The notes under the pieces: model-generated
Seen by the model: the letters and a program-made list of their open reading frames with translations, nothing else
Database searches by the model: none
What the model was told of the DNA's origin: nothing
Program-made: the position numbers and the translations under genes
Source: Rhizobiales bacterium NRL2
GTDB lineage: Bacteria; Pseudomonadota; Alphaproteobacteria; Minwuiales; Minwuiaceae
Assembly: GCA_001664005.1 (NCBI GenBank)
Contig: CP016093.1
Coordinates: 4,021,031 to 4,085,030, forward strand
Length of the DNA stretch: 64,000 nt
Direction of reading: 5' to 3'
In this document: piece after piece, positions 8,794 through 17,274 of the stretch
Numbering within the stretch: position 1 is the stretch's first letter
How the letters are laid out: every line of letters starts with the position of its first letter

Positions 8794-10511
8794 CGCGTGG
8801 CAGGCGCCGCCTGGCCCCCGCGCACCAGCCGGCCCGGCATGGCTCCAGTCGCCTCGCCGTTCTCGAAGGTGACTTCGCCCCCGTTAACGATGGCGCGGAA
8901 GCCTTCGGCGCGCTGCACCAGCCGCCGGCCGCCAGCCGGCAAATCGTAAACCATTTCGGGCGCACACAGACGCAGGTGCTCGAAGTCGATCACGTTGAGG
9001 TCGGCCTTGTAGCCTTCGGCAACCCGGCCGCGGTCATTCAGGCCGTAGAGCGCGGCCGTCTCCGACGTCTGTTTCCGCACCGCCGCCTCAAGGGAAATCT
9101 TCGGCCCGCGGCTCCGGTCGCGCGCCCAGTGGCTCAGCATGTAGGTCGGGGTCGAGGCGTCGCAGATCAGGCCGCAATGCGCCCCGCCGTCGGAGAGACC
9201 GAGGATGGCGTTGGGATGCGCCATCATCCGCTCGATTGCCCCGAAATCGCCTTCCGCGTAGTTGAGTGCCGGCATGAACAGGAGTTCGTGACCATCGCGC
9301 TCCAGCAACACGTCGAGCGCGACCTCCTGTGGGTCCAGGCCCTCGCGCTCGGCCTTCGCTGCGATGCTCGCCTCGGCCGGCGGCTCGTAGTCCGGCGGGT
9401 CGCCAAGGCGGAACATCCGATCGAAGCGCGTGGTGACCGTGCGCATAATGTCGCTCTTGTGACTCCGCCGCTCGCTCATCAGCTGCGCGCGGAACTCTGG
9501 GTCGCGCAACGCTGTCACCCGCTCGGCGAGCGACAGGTTGGCGATCCGCTTGTAGCTCGGGCGGCTGATAAAGGGGTTGAGACTGCTTTCCAGTCCGAGC
9601 AGAAAGCCAATCGGCCGGCCGGCAACCTGGCAAAGGACCTCCTCCCCCTCGGCCGTCGACTGGGCCATACGGTCGAGCAGTCGGGCATATTTCTGCGGAT
9701 CGTCGTTCATCTGCGTGAGCAAGAACCAGACCGGCCGGCTCGAGACACGCTTCAGTCGGCGGAGCAAGCCGAAATCATCGTCCTCGTCGAGGAAGTCGAG
9801 ATTGACGCCTATCGCGCCCTTGCCGGTCTCGCCAACGGCCTGTGCCAACGCCACGAGTTCGTCAGCGCCGACCCCGTAGCCTGGGATGTGTGCGCCCTTC
9901 GAGGTGCGATGGACGTCGGCGCGGGAACTGGTGAGCCCGAGTGCTCCGGCGTGGATCGCCTCGCGGACCATTCGCGTCATCGAGGAAAGGTCGTCCGCAG
10001 TCGCTGGTTCGTTGGCCGCCCCCCGGTCGCCCATTACATAGGCACGCATCGCCGCATGGGTGGCTTGGGCGCCCACGTCGATCGCCCTGGGCACTCGATC
10101 CAGATGATCGAGATAATCGGGGAAGGTCTCCCACTCCCACGAAATGCCTTCGTGCAAAGCAATGCCGGGGATGTCCTCGACCCCCTCCATCATCTCGATC
10201 AGGAAATCATGCTGGTCGGGACGGACTGGCGCAAAACCGACGCTGCAGTTGCCCATGACGATAGTGGTAACGCCGTGCCAGGACGACGGCGCAAGCTGAC
10301 CATCCCATGTCGCCTGTCCGTCATAATGCGTGTGCACATCGACAAAGCCCGGGGTGATCAGTTGACCACCGGCGCGGATCTCGCGCCGGCCTGGGCCCGC
10401 CTGGCGCCCGACTTCGGCTATCCGACCGTCGCTGACTGCGACATCGCCCCGATATGCAGGCTTCCCCGTCCCGTCGACGATAAGACCATCGCGAATGACA
10501 AGATCAAACAT
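8790..10511 (-). CDS. N-acyl-D-amino-acid deacylase family amidohydrolase
   Basis: A 573-residue amidohydrolase of the D-aminoacylase type, a zinc-dependent TIM-barrel enzyme that removes an acyl group from an N-acyl amino acid or related amide. The opening [35 protein letters not shown] is the composite beta-sandwich. [16 protein letters not shown] contains the HxH metal pair. GNCSVGFAP matches the subfamily NC(G/S)VGFAP loop, and [11 protein letters not shown] carries the late metal Asp. The start at 10511 follows GGGGAGGAACC; an in-frame GTG-type extension upstream is less likely. It is coupled to the CoA-transferase gene by a 4-base overlap. In this cluster it may open an imported N-acyl compound or lactam; substrate unproven. 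Confidence 0.92.
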   Translation of the reverse strand: MFDLVIRDGLIVDGTGKPAYRGDVAVSDGRIAEVGRQAGPGRREIRAGGQLITPGFVDVHTHYDGQATWDGQLAPSSWHGVTTIVMGNCSVGFAPVRPDQHDFLIEMMEGVEDIPGIALHEGISWEWETFPDYLDHLDRVPRAIDVGAQATHAAMRAYVMGDRGAANEPATADDLSSMTRMVREAIHAGALGLTSSRADVHRTSKGAHIPGYGVGADELVALAQAVGETGKGAIGVNLDFLDEDDDFGLLRRLKRVSSRPVWFLLTQMNDDPQKYARLLDRMAQSTAEGEEVLCQVAGRPIGFLLGLESSLNPFISRPSYKRIANLSLAERVTALRDPEFRAQLMSERRSHKSDIMRTVTTRFDRMFRLGDPPDYEPPAEASIAAKAEREGLDPQEVALDVLLERDGHELLFMPALNYAEGDFGAIERMMAHPNAILGLSDGGAHCGLICDASTPTYMLSHWARDRSRGPKISLEAAVRKQTSETAALYGLNDRGRVAEGYKADLNVIDFEHLRLCAPEMVYDLPAGGRRLVQRAEGFRAIVNGGEVTFENGEATGAMPGRLVRGGQAAPATR

Positions 10512-10526
10512 GGTTCCTCCCCGCAA

Positions 10527-10915
10527 CGCTGCTTGTTCCTAAGCTAGATATTAGCCGACATCGTTCTCCAGACAATGTCGGCAGCCCGCCTTCCCATCGG
10601 TCAACTTGATGCCACGGAACCTGGACAGGCTATCTTGCAGGCATTTCTGTACATTGCCGTGCACGATCCGGCCGCGTAGCCGTCTCGGCTACCGACCCGC
10701 CCGGAGGTCATCATACCGCCAGGCCGGCCGTCAGGCTCCGCTTCGCCAGCCAGCCGGCCTGACGGTAAAGCAGCCCATGCACTAACATTCCACCCGGACC
10801 AATCGCTCGGGGCTGGTCATCCCGTTTGAAATCGTCGCTGAAATTGGCCTTACACTTCTTGTCGCCTCCCTGCCTCAAAATCAGGGAAGAAGGCATCTAC
10901 GAATCCGGGGGCTAT
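10527..10915. other. Intergenic gap with a possible IS3-type OrfA relic
   Basis: No complete gene is seen. On the minus strand around 10800-10870 the reading KCKANFSDDFKRD resembles the first residues of IS3-family OrfA proteins (FSDxFKRDAV), after which similarity stops. This may be a short transposase relic marking the boundary between the catabolic cluster and the nuclease genes. The match is short and could be chance. No convincing terminator or promoter was read. Confidence 0.3.
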
Positions 10916-11821
10916 TCATTCCCAGAGGCGCTTCGAAAAACGTGTCCTCGCGTCGACGTTCTTCAGGGGCAGATGGACATCGTAGCCATACACTTCCGAA
11001 CGCAACCAGACAATCTCCTCGTCCGGTGAGCCGGTGAGCGTCCACCATGACTTGGGCCTTTCCGGCGTCCCGGGGTCCCAGCGATAGCCTCGGTTTCTGA
11101 GCAGATCTTTCGCCTCGAAGGGCGAATCCGTTGCCCGCAGAAGGCTGAGTTCTCTTCGCGCCGAATCCAGTAACGCAGCCATCGCGGTGCGTCCGCTGGC
11201 AGGCAGTTCCCTAGTGAGGGCGAAGGCCGCCGCGATACAGTCGTTCAGAGCCCTGTGCCCGTCGTAGAACCATCCCATCCGAAGCAGCAGGAACTCTAGC
11301 GCGCCGCCGGGGAACCCCTCGCCCCGCCAATCCACGTCGGCGAGCGAACAGGCCCAGGGAACCTGTTCGAAGACCTTCCAGGGGCGCTCGACCATGGGAC
11401 GGTCAAACGCGGCATTGTGCGAGATCACGAGATCGGCGCCCTTTACAAGGGATGTGAGCCGATCCTCGTCGACCACCTTGCCGGCGACCATCTCTTCGGC
11501 GATTCCATGGATCTCCAGGCTTGCCGGCGGGATGGGCATTCCGGGATCCCGCAGTTCATCGAGCGCTTCATCGAAAAAGATTGCCGTGATGCCGCCGCTC
11601 CGCAGATCATACTCGAAAGGAAGGATCGCGATCTCGATGACTTCATCGACTTCGATATCGAGGCCGGTGGTCTCGACATCGACGAACAGGCCGCGTCGGC
11701 GGGGACCTTCCGGGGAGGGCAAATTCCAGTCCTTCGGGTCCGGCAAGCGTTCCAGAACACGGTAGTCCGGGTGCGCATTCAGGAGCTGGACAGCAGCTGT
11801 GATGTCATCAAGGTCGGCCAT
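10916..11821 (-). CDS. DEDDh-type 3'-5' exonuclease (DnaQ/RNase T-like)
   Basis: A 301-residue protein with the three exonuclease motifs in order. Exo I is FVDVETTGLDIEVDEVIEIA, Exo II is ISHNAAFDRPMVER, and Exo III is GHRALNDCIAAAF, giving the DEDDh metal ligands. Members trim DNA or RNA from the 3' end. The N-terminal 40 residues and the C-terminal 90 (ending YGYDVHLPLKNVDARTRFSK) lie outside the core; the C-terminal piece includes a small PKSWWTL-type module seen in stand-alone DnaQ-like proteins. It lies 45 bases downstream of a putative PD-(D/E)XK nuclease gene in the same direction, suggesting one operon. It is not the replicative epsilon subunit by context. A role in defence or repair is inference. 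Confidence 0.88.
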   Translation of the reverse strand: MADLDDITAAVQLLNAHPDYRVLERLPDPKDWNLPSPEGPRRRGLFVDVETTGLDIEVDEVIEIAILPFEYDLRSGGITAIFFDEALDELRDPGMPIPPASLEIHGIAEEMVAGKVVDEDRLTSLVKGADLVISHNAAFDRPMVERPWKVFEQVPWACSLADVDWRGEGFPGGALEFLLLRMGWFYDGHRALNDCIAAAFALTRELPASGRTAMAALLDSARRELSLLRATDSPFEAKDLLRNRGYRWDPGTPERPKSWWTLTGSPDEEIVWLRSEVYGYDVHLPLKNVDARTRFSKRLWE

Positions 11822-11866
11822 GCAGCAGCCTAACCCGCCCTGCTACCGCAGGGCACCTGCCGGAGG

Positions 11867-12688
11867 TCAGATTTCAACCAGGTATCGCGCCTGGAGGTTG
11901 GCAACATGCGCGCGAAGCCAGTCGGGGCCTTCCCGATTCTGCCACGACTCCCAGAGCGCCGGGTAGGAAAGCGAGGCAAAGCGCGGGAATCCGCCCCCTG
12001 TGCGCCCGGCAAGGGCCTCGATCTCGGCTTGGTGCCAGGCAAAGACCGGGTCTGCCTCCGGGTTGGCGGGCTCCCAGTAGAGGTAAAGCAGCATCACCTC
12101 CTGGCCCGGGAAAGTGTACGCGAGGCCGAAGGCGTGCTTGATGAGCTGCGCCGCGTCGAGATGAACGTATCCGCGCGGGTCCCGCTTCAGCCGTTCCATT
12201 TCCGCGAACCAGGGGCTGTCGCGACGCTCGTCCCGAATCTTGTCCGAGTAGGCATCCGCGAACCTGGCCTCATGCGAAGCCAGGTACTCAGTGCACTTGG
12301 ACTCGACGGCAAGAACCTGGCCTCCCGCCTCTGCGACGAGGTCGAGGTTGGGGCTGTTGCCCCTGAGACCCGTCGGGCACTTATGTTCGAAGCCGAGCCT
12401 GGTGATTTCACTCACACCAGCCAGCGCGAGTTCTTCGGGCCGCGTCTTGAAGGGGCCAAAGCAGTTCGCCGCAAGCGCTGAAGAGGAATGGGCAGCCAGG
12501 AACTTGCCCTCCAGTTCGTTGCCATCACCCTGCTCGAAATCCTGCCTGAAATCATCCAGGCGGACGCCTTCGAGAAGATTGGCCTCCGCCGTCTCGCCGT
12601 AGCCTTTTCCGTCGAGTGGCCTGTCGGGACGGGTGCGCCTGTAAGCGGCTGCCAGAGCGTGCGCGGCACGAACCGATATGCTGGACAT
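11867..12688 (-). CDS. Putative PD-(D/E)XK restriction-endonuclease-like protein (PGN_0703-like)
   Basis: A 273-residue protein with a likely nuclease core: PNLDLVAEAGGQVLAVESKCTEYL places an Asp and an E-x-K pair about 15 residues apart, the PD-(D/E)XK pattern. Upstream SSSALAANCFGPF and downstream DAAQLIKHAFGLAY followed by LLYLYWEP resemble proteins annotated as PGN_0703-type putative restriction endonucleases; that resemblance is from memory and not verified. It starts at the ATG at 12686-12688 and is followed 45 bases later by the DEDDh exonuclease gene. No methyltransferase is nearby, so a classical type II restriction-modification pair is not supported. Confidence 0.65.
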   Translation of the reverse strand: MSSISVRAAHALAAAYRRTRPDRPLDGKGYGETAEANLLEGVRLDDFRQDFEQGDGNELEGKFLAAHSSSALAANCFGPFKTRPEELALAGVSEITRLGFEHKCPTGLRGNSPNLDLVAEAGGQVLAVESKCTEYLASHEARFADAYSDKIRDERRDSPWFAEMERLKRDPRGYVHLDAAQLIKHAFGLAYTFPGQEVMLLYLYWEPANPEADPVFAWHQAEIEALAGRTGGGFPRFASLSYPALWESWQNREGPDWLRAHVANLQARYLVEI

Positions 12689-12810
12689 GGATCATGTCTA
12701 CAGCGAGATGTCGCCCTATGCCAGAAACACGCGCCGCAGAGAGGACCGGTTTGGTCGAACTGACGATTTCTTGTTCCTACAACCCGCTGACGCGTCCGCG
12801 CCCGCGGTTG

Positions 12811-13248
12811 ATGGTCCTGGCAATGATGGCATTGGCCTTGATCATGGCTCTGGCCGTCTGCTTGCCAGGCATTCTGCAAGCGGCCGAACGGGAGGCCAGC
12901 GGAGCCGTCACGAAGGTCCGCGACGGCGACACGATCATAGTCGGCAATACCCCGGTGCGCTTCAACGGAGTTGCTGCCCCGGAACTGGCTGAACCTTATG
13001 GCCAGCAATCAAGAAGGGCGATGAGCGGCCTGGTGGCGGGCAAGCAGATCCGTTGCGAGCGCACAGGTCATCGAAGTTATGACCGTTGGGTCGGCACCTG
13101 CCATCTGCCCGACGGGACCAACCTGTCCGCCGCGATTATCTGGATGGGCCTCGCGAGGTATTATCCCCGCTACAGCGGCGGCCGCTACCAGGAGTTCGAG
13201 ACCGCCCGGAGCAAGCGCCTTGCCTTTCCGGGCTATTGCCGGAACTGA
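12811..13248 (+). CDS. Secreted thermonuclease-like (SNase family) protein
   Basis: A 145-residue protein with an N-terminal signal peptide (MVLAMMALALIMALAVCLPG, then ILQAAE) and a compact SNase-like OB fold. VRDGDTIIVGNTPVRFNGVAAPEL gives the DGDT and R.NGV.APE signature, and RSYDRWVGTCHLPDG covers the second half, ending FPGYCRN. Family members are calcium-dependent nucleases, although many short alphaproteobacterial members are uncharacterised. The start at 12811 is chosen because the signal peptide begins there; a longer in-frame reading to 12616 overlaps the divergent nuclease gene and looks non-coding. It would act outside the cytoplasm. The gene ends 7 bases before the stop of the convergent gene. 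Confidence 0.82.
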   Translation: MVLAMMALALIMALAVCLPGILQAAEREASGAVTKVRDGDTIIVGNTPVRFNGVAAPELAEPYGQQSRRAMSGLVAGKQIRCERTGHRSYDRWVGTCHLPDGTNLSAAIIWMGLARYYPRYSGGRYQEFETARSKRLAFPGYCRN

Positions 13249-13255
13249 CGTGCGC

Positions 13256-14380
13256 TCACCCCGTCAATCTTGCGGACTCGCTCATACGATGTGCTACAGA
13301 GAGGAAGCGATGCAGCACGCTAGGCTCAGACATCTGGTCCAGAGCAATTGCTGGAACACCTGAAGGGTTTGACGTTGTGGTCTGGATCCCGTCAATTGCT
13401 TGGATTTCGTCCAGAAAGCGTTGGCGTACGTCCACATCAGCCAATGCCGGCCGCGATTTGAGGTAATGGAAGGCTATTTCCAAGCGTCCGCCGGAGCGCC
13501 GGACAAATAGTGGCCACGCACGTTTGCCATCATTCGTTTGAACGCTTATCGCAATTGCATCTTGAGTGTTTGTAGGGGCGGCTTCGTAGCCCTGTTGTTC
13601 GGCCCATTCGACGATTTGCCCTGCGACAAACCCATGCTGCTCGCCATACTTGGCGGCAAGTTGAGCAATCCACTCAGCATTTGAAATGGGCGGCAGCTTG
13701 CTCCCGGACGCGGATTTGTTACTTGCGGCGCGGGCGGTTTTGCCGATGACGCCCGGCACGATCGTTCTGGTGCCCGCCTCATCCGTGAAATGAGCAACTT
13801 CGATCGCTAGAACTTCTGCCGGCCGCATTTGCTCGTTGAGAAACTCGATGATCCTACGCAGCTCTTTAGGGATCACGTCGGCCACGAACACCATTCGGAT
13901 CCGACCAGCTTTCAGATTCGCTTCCACGCGTTGCCAGAACTCCTCACCGTCGAGATCGTCGCCGAGGAAGTTCGACAATCTCTCGTTGGGCTCCACGCCA
14001 TCCGCTCGACAGGAGAGCTCGAACTCTTCAATGAATTCAGCGGCAGGCCAATACGCAACGCCGTTTGCCGCATAATCCAGCATTTGGGCCACAACTTCCC
14101 TACGCGCTCGCGTGTCCGACGCCCGCTTGACCTCCACCAGGATCGGAATGCCGTTCTCGTCCACGAACAGGTGGTCGAGAGACCATCGGGCACTACCACT
14201 ATCTTCATCGGGAACGGTCTTTTCCCGCTTGATCAGTAGGAGACCATTGGATTGGCCTGCAGCGCCGATCAGCTCCGGGAAACTGGCTAGCATCTCCTGC
14301 AGCACGTCCTCAGACTCGTAGGGTCGTGCATCGAGCCGGACGATGCTTCCTTCCCTGATGATGAAGATCGAACCGGACAT
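13256..14380 (-). CDS. Hypothetical protein with PD-(D/E)XK nuclease-like core
   Basis: A 374-residue protein. The N-terminal 115 residues hold a likely endonuclease fold: RWSLDHLFVDENGIPILVEVKR supplies Asp69 and the E83-V-K85 triad, followed by RREVVAQMLDYAANG, a helix often seen after this core in NucS/RecB-like proteins. The remaining residues include RIRMVFVADVIPKELRRIIEFLNEQM, a low-complexity stretch near 215-230, and a C-terminal domain (RRSGGRLEIAFHYLKSRPAL) with no recognised function. I do not know its exact family. It converges on the thermonuclease gene. Its company of other nucleases suggests a defence or genome-maintenance role, which is inference. Confidence 0.62.
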   Translation of the reverse strand: MSGSIFIIREGSIVRLDARPYESEDVLQEMLASFPELIGAAGQSNGLLLIKREKTVPDEDSGSARWSLDHLFVDENGIPILVEVKRASDTRARREVVAQMLDYAANGVAYWPAAEFIEEFELSCRADGVEPNERLSNFLGDDLDGEEFWQRVEANLKAGRIRMVFVADVIPKELRRIIEFLNEQMRPAEVLAIEVAHFTDEAGTRTIVPGVIGKTARAASNKSASGSKLPPISNAEWIAQLAAKYGEQHGFVAGQIVEWAEQQGYEAAPTNTQDAIAISVQTNDGKRAWPLFVRRSGGRLEIAFHYLKSRPALADVDVRQRFLDEIQAIDGIQTTTSNPSGVPAIALDQMSEPSVLHRFLSVAHRMSESARLTG

Positions 14381-14562
14381 GAATGAACGCCCCCTTGCTG
14401 CCTAGGCGCGCTCACGACAGCTGTTTCGCTGACGGTTGTCCAGTTTCAAAAGCCGAATTTTGGACACCGGAGAACGGGACTGGATTAGTCCCGCATGGAA
14501 ACCACGAATTTGCAGTACTGCGGTGAACCCTGGATCCACAGGTCGAGCCAGATCGGTCAGTG

Positions 14563-14892
14563 TGTCAATCGGCACGCAAAACTGACCCCCTATCGGCGTG
14601 CAATATTGACCCCCTCGATGGTCGGATGGCTGGCTCGATCCGGCATAGCTTGCAGCACGACAATGAAGATGAGAGTGCGGCGTCAATCAGGATGAGAATG
14701 CCGCCGGGCGGGAACGCAGGGAGGGCGTAGCCCGACCGGAGGCTCCGCCCGGCGGCAGTGGCCTTTTTGCGGACCTCACGCGCGTGTCTTGAATCGCCAG
14801 CTCTCGTTGCCGGTCTCTACGATGTCGCAGTGGTGGGTGAGCCGGTCGAGCAGCGCCGTCGTCATCTTCGCGTCGCCGAAGACGCTGGGCCA
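14563..14892 (-). mobile_element. IS21-family remnant: 3' tail of istB and right end
   Basis: On the minus strand 14892-14776 encodes a run like the IstB C-terminus, beginning [21 protein letters not shown] and ending [13 protein letters not shown] before a stop at 14776-14778. Beyond it, 14568-14590 and 14592-14614 are two direct copies (24-base spacing) of a 23-base motif with core ATCGGC-CGCAA-A-TGACCCCC, typical of the multiple transposase-binding repeats at IS21 ends. The tip TGTCAATCGGC starts at 14563. istA, most of istB and the other end are missing. The element abuts the truncated gene at 14894-15382. The rest of 14381-14562 shows nothing clear. Confidence 0.72.
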
Positions 14893-14893
14893 T

Positions 14894-15382
14894 TCAATCA
14901 ACGGCCAGCCCCTGGTTCTCGAAATCGACACGAATTCCGCGCTCACGCATCCAAAGGGCGCCCCAGAAATGAAGTACAGGCCCGAACTGCTTGACGCATT
15001 TGACCAGCATGGTCTTGTCGCTAGGGAAGTTGGGGTCCTCTGCATATTCCTCCACCAGGTCAGCGGCCGCGTTCCAGGATGCCTTTCGTGAATCCGAACA
15101 GCGAAGCGCGAAAAGCATCCAGAGTGTCGCGCCGGCGGCCGTGCCGCGCCGCCATCGCGTCGGCAGATCGTCGAGTCCGACGTTGATCGCACTATGGTTC
15201 CCCGACAGCCCCTCGTACCAAATCTCCCCAACCCGTCCCGGATAGGCAGAGAGCGCTGCCGCTGTGATCTGGCTTGCGCACGCGACAGCGATGCTGGTTT
15301 CAGGCGGCCGTGTACCCGGATAGAGCATTCTCCCGAAAAGCAGATTTGCGCCTTCCGGGCAATTGATATCCAGCATGGGCAT
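14894..15382 (-). CDS. Hypothetical protein, probably truncated by the IS21 remnant
   Basis: A 162-residue reading from the ATG at 15380-15382 ([20 protein letters not shown]). I do not recognise the family. It has a small-residue-rich segment ([21 protein letters not shown]), a tryptophan-containing middle ([20 protein letters not shown]) and ends [14 protein letters not shown]. Its stop falls within two bases of where IstB-like sequence begins, so the natural C-terminus has probably been lost and replaced. The gene is in the same direction as the FAH cluster but separated by about 190 bases that show nothing recognisable. It may be an inert fragment. Confidence 0.45.
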   Translation of the reverse strand: MPMLDINCPEGANLLFGRMLYPGTRPPETSIAVACASQITAAALSAYPGRVGEIWYEGLSGNHSAINVGLDDLPTRWRRGTAAGATLWMLFALRCSDSRKASWNAAADLVEEYAEDPNFPSDKTMLVKCVKQFGPVLHFWGALWMRERGIRVDFENQGLAVD

Positions 15383-15572
15383 GATCGGACTCCGACGTCT
15401 GTGCGGCGGACATCAGGAGTTCGCCGCGGGGCACAGTTCGGAAAGATCTCGTCGGAGCAGTCTTTCCACTGAAAAGAAGTAAATCACATAGGCTGCTGTT
15501 TTTCCAGCCCGCCGAGGAGCGATGGCTTGAATGGTGGTCAAACCTGCGCAACGGAAGGAGAATAGGTCAGTT

Positions 15573-16412
15573 CTACCGATCTTCATCCACTACAGTGTTA
15601 GCAAGAGTTCCGATACTCGTAATTTCAATCTCTACTTGGTCCCCGGCTTTCATAAATAGTGGTCTCTCGCGCGTGGCACCAATCCCCAACGGTGTGCCAG
15701 TTGTGATGACGTCGCCCGGCTCCAGGACTGCAAAGGTGCTGATGTAGGCGATGAGGAAGGGCACCGAAAAGATCAACTCGGCAACGGACTCATGCTGCAT
15801 CCGCTCCCCGTTTAGGCGTGTTGTCAGTACCAGGTGAGCCGGATCCGGTATCTCGTCGGCAGTGACCAACCACGGTCCCATGGCACCGCTGTGTTGGAAA
15901 TTCTTACCTGCCGTCGCCTGGCTAGAATGTCTTTGCCAGTCCCGAACAGAATGGTCCCCGAAACAAGTGTAGCCCCCTACAAACGACAGGGCGGTCTCCT
16001 CTTTGACGCGGTGAGCGCGTCGGCCGATTATGACTGCCAGTTCGCCTTCGAAGTCGTATTGATTCGATACGCTGGGTCGAACGATCGACTGTCCATGGCC
16101 GACCACAGACGACGGAAACCGCACGAAAAGCGAAGGCTTCTCTGGAACGGAACGGCCTGCTGCCGCGACGTGGGGGCGGTAGTTCATACCCACGCAGATG
16201 ATCTTATCGGCATCCGGAACCGTCGGTTCAAATACGATCTCCGCGAGCGGTCGTGCTGCTCGCCCCTTCGCCGCCGCCTCAATCTCACTCGTTGAGGCCC
16301 TTCCCAGCGCGGCCCTCATAGAGGGCCAGCAGCTCGTCAAATCGACGACGCCTGCATCTGTTACAGCGCCAAAGCGCCGGTCAACTCCATCAAGGTAGCT
16401 CAACAATTTCAT
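15573..16412 (-). CDS. Fumarylacetoacetate hydrolase (FAH) family protein
   Basis: A 279-residue FAH-superfamily enzyme; members hydrolyse or decarboxylate acylpyruvates and related 2-oxo acids using a divalent metal. Landmarks are ICVGMNYRPHVAA, PSLFVRFPSSVVGHGQSI, the metal-binding YDFEGELAVIIGR (D.E.E pattern), VGGYTCFGDHSVRDWQ, and TFAVLEPGDVITTGTPLGIG near the C-terminus. Length is normal for the stand-alone family. It lies 23 bases downstream of the SDR gene in the same direction, in the order cupin-SDR-FAH. It probably carries out a late hydrolytic step in this pathway. The true reaction is undetermined. Confidence 0.92.
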   Translation of the reverse strand: MKLLSYLDGVDRRFGAVTDAGVVDLTSCWPSMRAALGRASTSEIEAAAKGRAARPLAEIVFEPTVPDADKIICVGMNYRPHVAAAGRSVPEKPSLFVRFPSSVVGHGQSIVRPSVSNQYDFEGELAVIIGRRAHRVKEETALSFVGGYTCFGDHSVRDWQRHSSQATAGKNFQHSGAMGPWLVTADEIPDPAHLVLTTRLNGERMQHESVAELIFSVPFLIAYISTFAVLEPGDVITTGTPLGIGATRERPLFMKAGDQVEIEITSIGTLANTVVDEDR

Positions 16413-16435
16413 GGCTGAGGGACTGGCGATTCAGA

Positions 16436-17227
16436 TCAATATGAAACAACGGGCACCGAGCCGCCGTCGACGGCTATCGCTTCACCGGTGATCGCCGCGG
16501 CCTGGGCAGATGCGAGAAATACGACCAAGGGTGCGATGTCGGATGGCTCGACCAACCGACCGATAGGGAAGTCCGAGATAAACGCCGCCTCTGCCTCTTC
16601 CTGGGTGCTGCCGAGCAGTTCGGCCTTAGCCTTAAGCCTGTCGTTGTAGCGGTCGGTCCTCGTGAACGGTGGATGTACTACGTTGACGGTGATTCCGTCC
16701 GGCGCTGTGTCGATGCTGAAGTGCTTAGCGAAATTCACCAGCGAAGAGTTGCCGAGTCCGCTCGGCAGAGAACGAGCGGCGGGTGTGCGCGCGGAAGTGC
16801 CTCCGATGCAGATAATTCGCCCTTGGCCGGATATTCGCAGATGCGGTAACGCCGCGCGCGCGCAACGCATGGTTGCCAGCGTCTTACCCATGACGCGTTC
16901 CATCAGAGCGTCGTCACTCAAGGTTTCGAGTTTGCCACTGATATTAGTCGACGCGTTGCTGATCAAGATGTCAAGACAACCGAGCGCGGCGGCCGCGTCC
17001 CCGACCACTTTGGCACAGCCCTCAGCCGTGAACAGATCGGTCACGAACGCTTCCACTTGGCCACCGTGGGCCGCAATGGCCAAGCGCGCTTTATCCAGCG
17101 CAGAACGGTCTCGCCCACAGATGGCTACCTTGGCACCCTCCTCGGCAAACGCCAGCGCAATGGCCAATCCGATCCCGCGGTTGCCCCCGGTGACGAGGAC
17201 CGCCCGTCCTTTAAGGCCCAACTTCAT
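16436..17227 (-). CDS. SDR-family protein with altered active site
   Basis: A 263-residue short-chain dehydrogenase/reductase fold. The Rossmann glycine motif is VTGGNRGIGLAIALAFAEEGA, ISNAST stands for NAG, and GTSARTPAARS marks the region of the catalytic Ser. C-terminal GRLVEPSDIAPLVVFLAS and ITGEAIAVDGG are classical. The usual YxxxK is missing: the aligned residues SGLGN (156-160) put Ser for Tyr and Asn for Lys, while the following LVNFAK aligns well. It may use a different chemistry or be a non-redox relative. It follows the cupin gene by 47 bases and precedes FAH by 23, consistent with one transcript. Confidence 0.88.
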   Translation of the reverse strand: MKLGLKGRAVLVTGGNRGIGLAIALAFAEEGAKVAICGRDRSALDKARLAIAAHGGQVEAFVTDLFTAEGCAKVVGDAAAALGCLDILISNASTNISGKLETLSDDALMERVMGKTLATMRCARAALPHLRISGQGRIICIGGTSARTPAARSLPSGLGNSSLVNFAKHFSIDTAPDGITVNVVHPPFTRTDRYNDRLKAKAELLGSTQEEAEAAFISDFPIGRLVEPSDIAPLVVFLASAQAAAITGEAIAVDGGSVPVVSY

Positions 17228-17274
17228 TGGTGATGGCTACTCCCGATCGGTCCGGTGATCAAACTTCATTGTCC

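Noticed and set aside
8781-10547. Long plus-strand reading of 588 codons over the deacylase-type gene
   Set aside because: It lies antisense to a clear amidohydrolase with full motifs; high-GC genes often leave the opposite strand open. No domain was recognised in it.
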